Source: an uncultured Clostridia bacterium (lineage in GTDB: Bacteria; Bacillota; Clostridia; Peptostreptococcales; Anaerovoracaceae). Taken from it: 12,731 nt of DNA. The stretch covers positions 1 to 12,731 of the forward strand of contig CAKQIZ010000056.1 of NCBI GenBank assembly GCA_934247125.1, in the 5' to 3' direction. Below, piece after piece: positions 6,428-12,731 of this stretch; within the stretch, counting starts at the first letter, position 1, and the number at the start of each line of letters is the position of its first letter. The position numbers and the translations under genes are program-made. The notes below the pieces were generated by a model. That model searched no databases and was not told the DNA's origin. It saw only the letters and a program-made list of their open reading frames with translations.

Positions 6428-7750
6428 ATGGATCAGGATTTTATGAAAGAAAAAAAAGTGCTGCCGCTCGTGCTTACGATGTCATACCCGATGGCGATCT
6501 CCATGGCGGTCAATGCACTGTATAATATAGTCGATTCTTTTTTCGTGGCGCAGCTGGATGTTAAAGCCATGACAGCGCTGTCGCTGCTGTTTCCGGTGCA
6601 GAACCTCTCACATTCCGCAGCTGTGGGTTTTGCGATAGGGATCAACGCCACTGTCGCATTTTACCTCGGTCAGAAAAATGGCGAGCTTGCGGACCGGGCA
6701 GTCTCAAGCGGCACGATGCTGAGCGTTATACACGGATTCATGCTTACAGCAGTATGCATTGCAGTGATGCCGTGGTTCCTGTCGATGTTCACAGATGACG
6801 CTGTTATCACAAACTACGGGATCGAATATTCGCAGTACGTCTTCCTCTTTGCACCGATGGACTGCATGTTCCTGACGTGTGAAAAGATATTCCAGTCAAC
6901 AGGCCGTATGAAGACCACGATGTTCTGCCTTGCGGCAGGCTGCATCACGAACATCATCCTTGATCCGCTGATGATATTCGGCATCGGACCCTTCCCCCAG
7001 CTCGGGATCAGGGGCGCTGCCATCGCAACAGGCATCGGCCAGAGCCTGCCTGTTCTGATATATATAGCGCTCTATGTGCTGAAGCCTCTGCCTGTGAGAT
7101 TCCGAATTCAGTACTGCCGGCCTGAGCTTTACATGATAAAAAGGCTGTACTCTATAGGCAATGCAGCCACGCTCAATCTGGCGCTGCCGTCAGTGCAGAT
7201 ATCGGTGCTGAACGCGATCCTGTCATCGTTTTCATCCGGGTATGTGTTCGTGCTCGGAGTCTATTACAAACTGCAGACGTTCCTGTATCTCTCTGCGAAC
7301 GGCGTCGTGCAGGGGATCAGGCCGCTGGTCGGCTACAATTACGGTGCCGGCAGGAACGACCGGGTCCGTGAGATCGTAAAAATAGCGACCATAACGGTCG
7401 CGTGCATAATGCTGGCCGGCACTGCCGTATGCCTTCTGATCCCCGCCCGGCTGATGGGCATATTCACAGATGACGAAGCGATCATCAGCATCGGGGCGTC
7501 GGCTGTCAGGATCATCAGTGCCGGATTCATCATTTCATCGCTGCCGGTGATCCTGTCCGGTGCGCTCGAAGGCCTTGGAAAGGGTACAGCTTCACTGATG
7601 ATATCGCTGATACGATACATCATAGTGATACTGCCTCTGGCTTTTCTGCTCAGCAGATTGTCCGGCGCCTTCGGCGTATGGCACTCATTCTGGCTGACCG
7701 AGATCGTCGCGGCAGCCGTATCGTATTTAATATACCGCGTCACGGTCTGA
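6428..7750 (+). CDS. MATE family multidrug efflux transporter
   Basis: A 440-residue integral membrane antiporter with about 12 hydrophobic segments, the usual MATE length and topology. It would export drugs or metabolites in exchange for Na+ or H+. Diagnostic stretches are LYNIVDSFFVAQLD (about 31-44), NIILDPLMIFGIG followed by GIRGAAIATGIGQ (175-205), and VGYNYGAGR (301-309) in the second half-repeat. It belongs to the MepA/DinF-like broad group; the substrate cannot be deduced. The start is ATG 6428 with AAAGGA 6 nt upstream. It is transcribed alone from the promoter at 6244-6272 through the structured leader, and converges on yedF with an 11-nt overlap of the 3' ends. Confidence 0.93.
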   Translation: MDQDFMKEKKVLPLVLTMSYPMAISMAVNALYNIVDSFFVAQLDVKAMTALSLLFPVQNLSHSAAVGFAIGINATVAFYLGQKNGELADRAVSSGTMLSVIHGFMLTAVCIAVMPWFLSMFTDDAVITNYGIEYSQYVFLFAPMDCMFLTCEKIFQSTGRMKTTMFCLAAGCITNIILDPLMIFGIGPFPQLGIRGAAIATGIGQSLPVLIYIALYVLKPLPVRFRIQYCRPELYMIKRLYSIGNAATLNLALPSVQISVLNAILSSFSSGYVFVLGVYYKLQTFLYLSANGVVQGIRPLVGYNYGAGRNDRVREIVKIATITVACIMLAGTAVCLLIPARLMGIFTDDEAIISIGASAVRIISAGFIISSLPVILSGALEGLGKGTASLMISLIRYIIVILPLAFLLSRLSGAFGVWHSFWLTEIVAAAVSYLIYRVTV

Positions 7751-8393
7751 TGACCGTGCCTGCCTTTTCCATGATCTCAACGATCTCATACATATTCGTC
7801 ACTGAGCCGACGCCCAGCTCATCTTTGAGACCGTAAAAATCGAGACAGGTGCCGCACGTCATGATACCGACGCCTTCTGCCTCAAGCGCTTTCAGATCCT
7901 CGAGGGACTCTGAGCCTTTGCATGAAAGATACGCGCCGCTATTGTAGCACAGCACTGTTTCCGGAAGCACATCCTGCTTCGTCAGCGCGAACACGAACGA
8001 TTTCATCAGTGTCTTTCCGAGAGCCTCATCGCCTGTGCCCATCGTATCGGCAGACAGCACTGCCACCATCCCGGCTCTTCTCATATCAGGTCCGCACCCT
8101 GCAGTTCCGGCGCTTTCTGCGCTCTTATCATGCGCATCAGACCCGGAGTTCTCCGCAGTGCTGCCTGCACCTGAAACATCGATCACTACACGGTATTCCT
8201 TTTCCGCTTCTTTCTCTCCGGAAGCCGTATATCCCTTCTGAGCTGCAAATTTCTGCAGGTTCTGTACCGCTATCTCGTTATCGACGAGGACGGTCAGTAT
8301 ACCCCCCTGCCCCATTTCTTCAGCCGCTTTTTTCGCATTTATCACCGGCAGCGGGCATGTGAGCCCTCTTGCGTCTATCGTTTTTGTCTTCAT
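7740..8393 (-). CDS. yedF: Selenium metabolism protein YedF (TusA domain plus DsrE-like domain)
   Basis: A 217-residue cytosolic protein. Residues 1-70 form a TusA/SirA-like domain with the CPLP motif (13-16), whose Cys carries persulfide in relatives. Residues about 72-107 are a low-complexity Ala/Ser/Gly linker. The C-terminal half (about 108-217) is DsrE/F-like with CGTCLDFYG (180-188) supplying two further cysteines. The length and two-domain structure fit the YedF family found with selD. It is presumably a sulfur or selenium carrier between the desulfurase and later steps; this role is inferred, not proven for the family. It is the last gene of the operon, starting 1 nt after the desulfurase stop, with GAGGAG upstream inside the preceding gene. 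Confidence 0.9.
   Translation of the reverse strand: MKTKTIDARGLTCPLPVINAKKAAEEMGQGGILTVLVDNEIAVQNLQKFAAQKGYTASGEKEAEKEYRVVIDVSGAGSTAENSGSDAHDKSAESAGTAGCGPDMRRAGMVAVLSADTMGTGDEALGKTLMKSFVFALTKQDVLPETVLCYNSGAYLSCKGSESLEDLKALEAEGVGIMTCGTCLDFYGLKDELGVGSVTNMYEIVEIMEKAGTVIRP
7741..7758. terminator. Hairpin over the overlapping convergent stop codons
   Basis: CACGGTC (7741-7747), TGAT, GACCGTG (7752-7758): a perfect 7-bp stem with a 4-nt loop. The MATE TGA lies at 7748-7750 in the loop, and the yedF stop occupies 7740-7742 at the base. There is no good T run in either direction, so termination may be inefficient or factor-dependent. Confidence 0.5.
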
Positions 8394-8394
8394 T

Positions 8395-9540
8395 CTACAT
8401 CATCTCCTCTCCTGATATTTTTCTCAGCGCTCTGATCGCTTCATCCACCTCAGCTTCACTGTTGAAATATGAAAAACTGAATCGCACGGCGCCCTGGGTC
8501 TCTGTTCCGAACGTCTCATGCATCAGCGGAGCGCAGTGCGCGCCCGGTCTCGTGGCTATCCCGAAATCCCGGTATAATACATCGCTTACATGCGATGAGT
8601 CTGTCTCGCCTATATTCAGCGATACGACAGGGAGTCTTCTTTTCATGCAAAGGTCGCCGTATACCTTTATCTGCGGTATTTCTTTCAAGCCCTCACAGAA
8701 TCTGCCGGCAAGCGATCTTGTTTTACGAGATATCTCATCGACGCCTGTTTCAAGGATCCAGTCCAGCGCTGCATCGAGTCCTGCTATCCCGTGTGAATTC
8801 AGCGTGCCCGCTTCAAGCGCCGACGGCATTTCCGCCGGATGGGTCCTGCTGAAGCTCTGCACTCCGCTCCCTCCTGTCTTGAGCGGTCTCAGCTCCACAC
8901 CTTCCCGTACATAGATACCGCCCGTCCCCTGCGGTCCGAACAATCCCTTGTGCCCGGTAAAGCACAGGACGTCTATCGACGATTTCTGAACATCGATCAT
9001 GCATTCTCCGGCCGCCTGCGAAGCATCGGCAATAAGCGATGCACCGTGCCGCGACGTTATCGCGCCGATCCTTTCCATATCCGGGATATTCCCGGTCACA
9101 TTTGACCCGTGAGTGCATATAACTGCTTTCGTGTCCGCTCTCATATTCCTTTCTATCTCCTGCGGATCGACTCTGCCGAGATCGTCACACGGTATCACTG
9201 TGAGCTCCGCGCCTGCCGCCTCCATCTCATATGCCGGTCTAAGCACAGAATTGTGCTCCGCAGCTGTCGTTATCAGATGATCTCCCGGTCCGGCTATGCC
9301 TTTTATCGCGATATTCAGGCTCTCCGTACCGCCCGACGTGAATGCGATTCGAGTCGGATCTTCCGCATTGAAAAGCCTGCACAGCTTTTCTCTCACACCG
9401 TATATCATTCTGGCCGCATCGAGTGAAACTCCGTGAGCCCCTCTTCCGGCATTGCCGAGCGATCCTACAGCTACCGAAACAGCCTCTGCCACTCCGGGCG
9501 GCTTGTACAGCGTGGTCGCCGCATTGTCAAAATATATCAT
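8395..9540 (-). CDS. Class V aminotransferase, cysteine desulfurase / selenocysteine lyase type
   Basis: A 381-residue PLP enzyme expected to take sulfur or selenium from Cys or Sec as a protein-bound persulfide or selenide, leaving alanine. It starts MIYFDNAATT as NifS/SufS proteins do. Visible residues are TSGGTESLN (68-76), H96 in AEHNS, D172 in ADASQ, PLP lysine K198 in GHKGL, and catalytic C336 in RPGAHCAPLMH. Length and motifs fit the EF2568-like group associated with selD clusters. It starts at ATG 9540 with AGGAG 7 nt upstream and overlaps the end of the DUF3343 gene by 14 nt, so translation is probably coupled. Its place between selD and yedF suggests selenium or sulfur delivery for this pathway and not general Fe-S assembly, although the latter cannot be ruled out. 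Confidence 0.92.
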   Translation of the reverse strand: MIYFDNAATTLYKPPGVAEAVSVAVGSLGNAGRGAHGVSLDAARMIYGVREKLCRLFNAEDPTRIAFTSGGTESLNIAIKGIAGPGDHLITTAAEHNSVLRPAYEMEAAGAELTVIPCDDLGRVDPQEIERNMRADTKAVICTHGSNVTGNIPDMERIGAITSRHGASLIADASQAAGECMIDVQKSSIDVLCFTGHKGLFGPQGTGGIYVREGVELRPLKTGGSGVQSFSRTHPAEMPSALEAGTLNSHGIAGLDAALDWILETGVDEISRKTRSLAGRFCEGLKEIPQIKVYGDLCMKRRLPVVSLNIGETDSSHVSDVLYRDFGIATRPGAHCAPLMHETFGTETQGAVRFSFSYFNSEAEVDEAIRALRKISGEEMM

Positions 9541-9763
9541 GCCTTATCTCCTGCCAGACTATCTTCTTTCTTACCATCAGCTCTCTGACCGCACTTTCAT
9601 CTTCGGGAGCTGCGCACCATGCCAGACCGCAGCCTGCTGATATGAAACCCGGAACAGGTATCAGCCTCCCGGCAGCTCCCTCATCCCTGCAGACCTTTTC
9701 CATGGCCATGGCCATAGCAGTAGTTGCAAAAGTCACGATCAGCCTTTCCTGTTTCCTTATCAT
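9527..9763 (-). CDS. DUF3343 protein, putative Se/S carrier-like
   Basis: A 78-residue protein with the DUF3343 pattern: LIVTFATTAMAMAMEK (8-23), GRLIPVP (32-38), then the two-cysteine motif CGLAWC (45-50). The family is annotated as a putative selenium/sulfur carrier because it occurs with selD and class V desulfurases. The paired cysteines are the likely working residues. It starts at ATG 9763, with GTGAGGT upstream, 6 nt after the selD stop. Its 3' end overlaps the desulfurase start. Confidence 0.85.
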   Translation of the reverse strand: MIRKQERLIVTFATTAMAMAMEKVCRDEGAAGRLIPVPGFISAGCGLAWCAAPEDESAVRELMVRKKIVWQEIRHDIF

Positions 9764-9769
9764 TTCACA

Positions 9770-10822
9770 CTACCTCACTGTTATCTCATGCTCGCCTTTC
9801 TCCGTGACTGTGCCGATCACTGCCGCCGGAAGTCCTGCATTCATCATCTCAGCGGCCATCGCTTCCGCTTCCGCCGGCCTCAGTGACAGCAGAAGCCCGC
9901 CTGAGGTCTGCGGATCGAACAGCACTTCCTCCATGCTGAACGGTATGCCGTCAAACACGACCGCCGTTCCGACATGATTCCTGTTTCTCTGCCCTGCCGC
10001 TGTTATATAAAACTCGTCTGCATACTGCAGCGCGCTTTCCATTATCGGCACTCTTTCCGCATCTATGATGCATGAAAGCCTGCCGCCCATCATCTCGCGG
10101 AGATGTCCCAGCAGTCCGAATCCGGTCACATCGGTGCACGCATTTACTGCAAAGCTGCGCGATATCTCGGCTGCTCTGCGGTTGAGGGCAGTCATCGAGT
10201 CGACGGCTTCCTGCATCGCAGATACTGATGCCTGACCGATACGCCCTGCCGTGCAGATGATCCCCGTTCCGAGCTTCTTCGTCAGCACCAGCGCATCGCC
10301 CGCTGCTGCCGTGTCGTTTCTGTATATGCTGCCCGGATGGACCGTTCCTGTCACCGAAAGCCCGTACTTGACATCGATGTCATTTATCGAATGGCCTCCG
10401 GCCAGCATGCCGCCTGATTCCGCCACTTTTTCAGCTCCGCCCTGCATTATGCGCCCGAGCACGTTCAGATCCATGTCTTCCGGAAAGCATACTATATTCA
10501 GGGCAGTCACCACGCGGCCGCCCATCGCGAATACATCGCTTAGCGCATTGGCTGCCGCGATCTGTCCGAACGTATACGGATCCTCCACCATCGGAGGGAA
10601 AAAATCCAGCGTGTGGATCATCGCAGTATCCGATGATATCCTGTATACTGCTGCGTCGTCGCTGCTGTCGTATCCGACAATCAGGTTTTCATCTGCATCT
10701 CCTTTCGGGATCATTCCCAGCACCCTGCTGAGTGCTCCGGCTCCGAGCTTCGCCGTGCACCCGCCGCCTTTGCAGAATTCTATGTCGTTTTTTCCTGCTC
10801 TGTCGCCTTTCATATCTTTCAT
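9770..10822 (-). CDS. selD: Selenide, water dikinase (selenophosphate synthase)
   Basis: About 350 residues from the chosen start. The enzyme makes selenophosphate from selenide and ATP. The N-terminal catalytic motif reads GGGCTAK, with C22 and K25 in the place of E. coli Cys17 and Lys20, so this is a cysteine form, not a selenocysteine form. Conserved core: [20 protein letters not shown] (72-91), [16 protein letters not shown] (142-146), [11 protein letters not shown] (230-240) and [10 protein letters not shown] (302-311). Three in-frame ATGs (10840, 10822, 10813) follow a long open region back to a TTG at 10888. I chose 10822 because AAGGA lies 9 nt upstream and the length before the catalytic Cys then resembles other SelD proteins. 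The gap from yqeB is 43 nt. Confidence 0.95.
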   Translation of the reverse strand: MKDMKGDRAGKNDIEFCKGGGCTAKLGAGALSRVLGMIPKGDADENLIVGYDSSDDAAVYRISSDTAMIHTLDFFPPMVEDPYTFGQIAAANALSDVFAMGGRVVTALNIVCFPEDMDLNVLGRIMQGGAEKVAESGGMLAGGHSINDIDVKYGLSVTGTVHPGSIYRNDTAAAGDALVLTKKLGTGIICTAGRIGQASVSAMQEAVDSMTALNRRAAEISRSFAVNACTDVTGFGLLGHLREMMGGRLSCIIDAERVPIMESALQYADEFYITAAGQRNRNHVGTAVVFDGIPFSMEEVLFDPQTSGGLLLSLRPAEAEAMAAEMMNAGLPAAVIGTVTEKGEHEITVR

Positions 10823-10865
10823 CTGATGATTTCCTTTCATCTGCCCGGCATTTCCTGCATGCCGC

Positions 10866-11687
10866 TCATCTGCTGCGATCTCTGCCAAACATGTGCCTGC
10901 ACACGAGCTCCAGCACGCTGCCTGATATGCACCGTGCTTTATCCGAGATCGTGAAGCAGTTTTTGTAAGAATCCTTTCTCGGGTCTATATCTGCGACCTT
11001 GAGTCCCGGCTTCACATCGTATCCGTCATGTATGATGCCTCTTATCACTCCCGTGATCGAAGCCTGCAGCTCCCTCGGCCCTTCCGCTGTCTCTATGATC
11101 GCGATCACATCACCCGCAGCCACATGCTCCCCGATATTGTGTACCGATCTGAGGATCCCTTCGTGCTCCGCGTGCATCACGCGTTCCTTCGTATATCCTC
11201 CGATATTTCCCGGCACACCCGTATCCGGCAGCGCTCTTCCCTCCGATATTATCCTGCCGAGGTCGTGACCTCTCATCGTCTCGATCACGTAATCAGCATC
11301 CGCTCCTGCTGTGAATCCGGGGCCGAGCGCGATAGTAAGAGGCGCCATATCTATCGTCGTACCTGTGTTTCGCTTTGCGATGATGCAGTCGACTACGATC
11401 TCCGGTTCCATGATCCTGATGTACTCGCCGCCGGGATCTTTCATCACGGGCACCTCACCGTGCTCTATCATCTTCTCTGCTTCGGCAGCATCTGCAGCCA
11501 GTCTCGCCGTCATTCCCTCGACAGTCTGACTTCCTCTGTAGACCGCCTCACCTGCCGCGACGTGTCTGCGTATCGCCGAGGGACTGTCTGTCTCCAGAGC
11601 CATAACTCTAAGCCCGGCGCTCCACAGCCTGTGTATCACCGCCGTCGCCAGATCACCTCCGCCTCTGACTATTATCAGGTCATCCAT
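10866..11687 (-). CDS. yqeB: EF2563/YqeB family selenium-dependent molybdenum hydroxylase system protein
   Basis: A 273-residue protein of the EF2563 family, a genomic marker of selenium-dependent molybdenum hydroxylases. It begins [20 protein letters not shown], a Rossmann-like glycine-rich start. Other family-like stretches are [11 protein letters not shown] (100-110), [10 protein letters not shown] (119-128), GGYTKERV (163-170) and ISGSVLELV (254-262). The exact biochemical step is not established; it is thought to act in maturation or insertion of the labile selenium ligand. ATG 11687 was chosen over the longer frame back to 11786 because the extension overlaps yqeC, AAGGA lies 10 nt upstream, and relatives start at this point. 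It follows yqeC by 20 nt. Confidence 0.88.
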   Translation of the reverse strand: MDDLIIVRGGGDLATAVIHRLWSAGLRVMALETDSPSAIRRHVAAGEAVYRGSQTVEGMTARLAADAAEAEKMIEHGEVPVMKDPGGEYIRIMEPEIVVDCIIAKRNTGTTIDMAPLTIALGPGFTAGADADYVIETMRGHDLGRIISEGRALPDTGVPGNIGGYTKERVMHAEHEGILRSVHNIGEHVAAGDVIAIIETAEGPRELQASITGVIRGIIHDGYDVKPGLKVADIDPRKDSYKNCFTISDKARCISGSVLELVCRHMFGRDRSR

Positions 11688-11707
11688 CCTCACTAATTCC
11701 TTTCGTC

Positions 11708-12463
11708 TCACGGCCTGAGCCATTCTCCGCCGGGTTTCATACATGTGAGCGCTGCATGCACACCGCGTTCTTCCGTCATCCGGCACAAAATCCTGCCTGT
11801 CTCGAGCCTTTCCTCATCGTCACATTTATTATACACGGCAAAGAACCTGCGCCCGCCCACATCTTTCTTCATGCAGTCCGCACGCGTCATCAGCTCAGCC
11901 ATGTCATCACACGTCAGCAGATGATCCTGTCCGCATCCCAGCCTGCCGCACACTATCTCTTTCCTGAAACACACTTCCGAGACCGGTCTTCCTGCAGCAT
12001 CGAGCCCCATCACGCCGACCACCACATCACATTCCGGCAGTATCACAGGCTCATACGGAGCCGGCGCCTTGCACGGCCTCGTCCCTGCACCGTCAGCCTC
12101 TATCAGCACGACATCAGCCGAAGCCGCCAGGATATCGACGGACTCCTTTTTCATAGCTCTCAGCTTGATCTCATCTGACACTTCACCGCAGACCGCATAC
12201 TTTCCCTCAGCCCACAGCCTTTCCCACTGCTCCGGTGCATTGCAGAACACCTCGGTCCGGCGTATCTTCGTAGTCGTCATCACTGCGGTTTTAAGCCCTT
12301 TGCGACTGTACACCTCCGCCAGATAAAACATCGTGCTCGTCTTTCCGCCTCCGCCGACGAAAGATATCATCTTCCCCGGGGGCATCCCGTCAGCCGTGCC
12401 GAAAAAATCCTCAGGACCTCCGCACAGCCATCTTCCGTTTTCGTTCCAGTAAGCCTTTGCCAT
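11708..12463 (-). CDS. yqeC: Selenium cofactor biosynthesis protein YqeC
   Basis: A 251-residue protein with a P-loop-like MISFVGGGGKTSTMFYLAE (32-50), followed by TTTKI (63-67) and IEADGAGTRPCKAP (121-134), which are typical of YqeC proteins of selenium-dependent hydroxylase clusters. It is probably an NTP-using factor for the selenium-molybdenum cofactor. The precise reaction is unknown. The first gene of the operon, it starts at ATG 12463 with GAGAGG 6 nt upstream; a TTG at 12484 would coincide with the predicted transcription start and is unlikely. The C-terminal part is cysteine-rich (C165, C172, C177, C185, C197, C214, C227, C241). Confidence 0.87.
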   Translation of the reverse strand: MAKAYWNENGRWLCGGPEDFFGTADGMPPGKMISFVGGGGKTSTMFYLAEVYSRKGLKTAVMTTTKIRRTEVFCNAPEQWERLWAEGKYAVCGEVSDEIKLRAMKKESVDILAASADVVLIEADGAGTRPCKAPAPYEPVILPECDVVVGVMGLDAAGRPVSEVCFRKEIVCGRLGCGQDHLLTCDDMAELMTRADCMKKDVGGRRFFAVYNKCDDEERLETGRILCRMTEERGVHAALTCMKPGGEWLRP

Positions 12464-12488
12464 TTTTCGCCTCTCTTTCAACAATCAT

Positions 12489-12517
12489 ATTCTAATATAA
12501 AAGCGCGCTTTCTTCAA
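12489..12517 (-). promoter_or_regulatory. Sigma-A promoter of the selenium operon
   Basis: On the minus strand TTGAAG (12517-12512), a 17-nt spacer, TAGAAT (12494-12489). The predicted start is near 12482, about 20 nt before the YqeC start codon. It should drive all six genes down to yedF. Confidence 0.7.
12500..12511. promoter_or_regulatory. 12-bp palindrome inside the selenium operon promoter
   Basis: AAAGCGCGCTTT is a perfect palindrome lying in the -35/-10 spacer of the yqeC promoter and about 25 bp upstream of the divergent -10. A dimeric repressor bound here could control both directions. The palindrome is seen directly; the regulator is inferred. Confidence 0.45.
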
Positions 12518-12534
12518 TAAACCCTCTCGACTTA

Positions 12535-12543
12535 TGCTATAAT
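12535..12543 (+). promoter_or_regulatory. Extended -10 promoter of the FAD-subunit gene
   Basis: TG (12535-12536), one base, then perfect TATAAT (12538-12543): an extended -10. The -35 region is poor. The predicted start near 12550 lies about 26 nt before GTG 12576. Confidence 0.65.
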
Positions 12544-12575
12544 ATATCCTGAAAAAGAATGCTCGGAGGTGTATC

Positions 12576-12680
12576 GTGTTGAAAATCAGAGAATATGCAA
12601 GACCCCGGACCCTCGATGAAGCCTACAGGCTCTGCACCGGTAAGAAAAATGCAGTCGGGAGTTTGACACTTCATTTTTGA
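12576..12680 (+). pseudogene. 5' fragment of a molybdopterin dehydrogenase FAD-binding subunit
   Basis: The frame opens at GTG 12576 (or TTG 12579) with GGAGG 6 nt upstream and reads MLKIREYARPRTLDEAYRLC followed by TGKKNAV. This is the N-terminus of the FAD-binding (CoxM/XdhB-like) subunit of xanthine dehydrogenase-type hydroxylases, where relatives go on into the glycine-rich FAD loop. Here the similarity ends after codon 27 (12656). The frame continues into unrelated residues GSLTLHF and stops at 12678-12680. Expected length is about 260-300 residues, so only the first tenth is present. The gene is divergent from the selenium operon and would have been part of a hydroxylase served by it. 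Confidence 0.65.
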
Positions 12681-12731
12681 TAGTGTAAGCCAGATATATT
12701 GAAATCACACCGCTTGCGGTGAATTTTTTTG
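12657..12731. mobile_element. Possible end of an insertion element interrupting the FAD-subunit gene
   Basis: From 12657 (GGGAGTTTGACACTTC onward) the sequence turns AT-rich and stops matching the gene. The GGGAGTTT-ACAC-like beginning recalls termini of IS256-type elements, but this is from memory and weak. The window ends before any transposase or second terminus can be seen. A deletion junction is the alternative. Confidence 0.35.
12708..12730 (+). terminator. Intrinsic terminator-like hairpin
   Basis: CACCGC (12708-12713) pairs with GCGGTG (12716-12721) around a tight loop, followed by AA and seven T (12724-12730). It would stop transcripts from the divergent promoter soon after the interrupted FAD-subunit frame. 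Confidence 0.5.

Noticed and set aside
9770..10822. Selenocysteine codon in selD
   Set aside because: The catalytic position is encoded by a Cys codon in GGGCTAK, and no in-frame TGA interrupts the gene.
11028..11696. Plus-strand open frame of 222 codons opposite yqeB
   Set aside because: Shadow of yqeB; the composition is rich in Arg, His, Ser and Tyr and matches no family.
11688..11786. 33-codon N-terminal extension of YqeB
   Set aside because: It overlaps the end of yqeC, reads as a charged low-complexity stretch, and the family begins at [11 protein letters not shown].
1..12731. CRISPR arrays, tRNA or rRNA genes
   Set aside because: No regularly spaced repeats longer than two copies, and no tRNA cloverleaf or rRNA-like conserved sequence was seen.

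Overview
The window looks like chromosome of an anaerobic Gram-positive bacterium of the class Clostridia. Strong AGGAGG-type ribosome binding sites, sigma-A-type promoters and clostridial protein families (two-cysteine DUF3343, YedF, the EF2563/YqeB and YqeC proteins, U32 peptidase with DUF3656) all point that way. Most of the window has moderate GC. The first ~1.95 kb is visibly AT-rich and poor in genes, and reads like a separately acquired segment. No rRNA, tRNA or CRISPR array is visible.

Layout. (1) 1-2093: an FtsX-type ABC permease on the minus strand, resembling Vex permeases. Upstream of it lie a tandem 11-bp operator-like repeat, a strong RBS opening an 8-codon ORF, a bidirectional hairpin, an unrecognised plus-strand coding fragment and a 17-bp inverted repeat spanning ~208 bp that ends where base composition changes. 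(2) 2094-6107, minus: a U32-family protein (RlhA/TrhP-type RNA hydroxylation family) followed 3 nt later by an ABC-F ATPase. This is probably a two-gene operon connected with the ribosome. (3) 6108-6427: a divergent regulatory region, with a textbook TTGACA-17-TAGAAT promoter and a structured leader carrying a terminator-like hairpin and a competing hairpin, ahead of a MATE efflux gene (6428-7750, plus). (4) 7740-12463, minus: a six-gene operon yqeC - yqeB - selD - DUF3343 - class V aminotransferase/cysteine desulfurase - yedF, with short gaps or overlaps. Its last gene converges on the MATE gene, and the two stop codons overlap inside a perfect hairpin. (5) 12464-12731: a divergent promoter region and the first ~27 codons of a molybdopterin-dehydrogenase FAD-binding subunit. 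That gene is cut off by unrelated AT-rich sequence resembling the end of an insertion element.

How the genes fit together. The minus-strand operon is the accessory set for selenium-dependent molybdenum hydroxylases. SelD makes selenophosphate. The desulfurase, DUF3343 protein and YedF probably mobilise and carry sulfur or selenium. YqeB and YqeC are markers of the labile selenium cofactor system. The divergent FAD-subunit gene would encode part of a hydroxylase that receives this cofactor, and here it appears broken. The main items to follow up are the MATE leader RNA, the Vex-like promoter architecture, the 17-bp inverted repeat at the composition boundary, and the interrupted hydroxylase gene.
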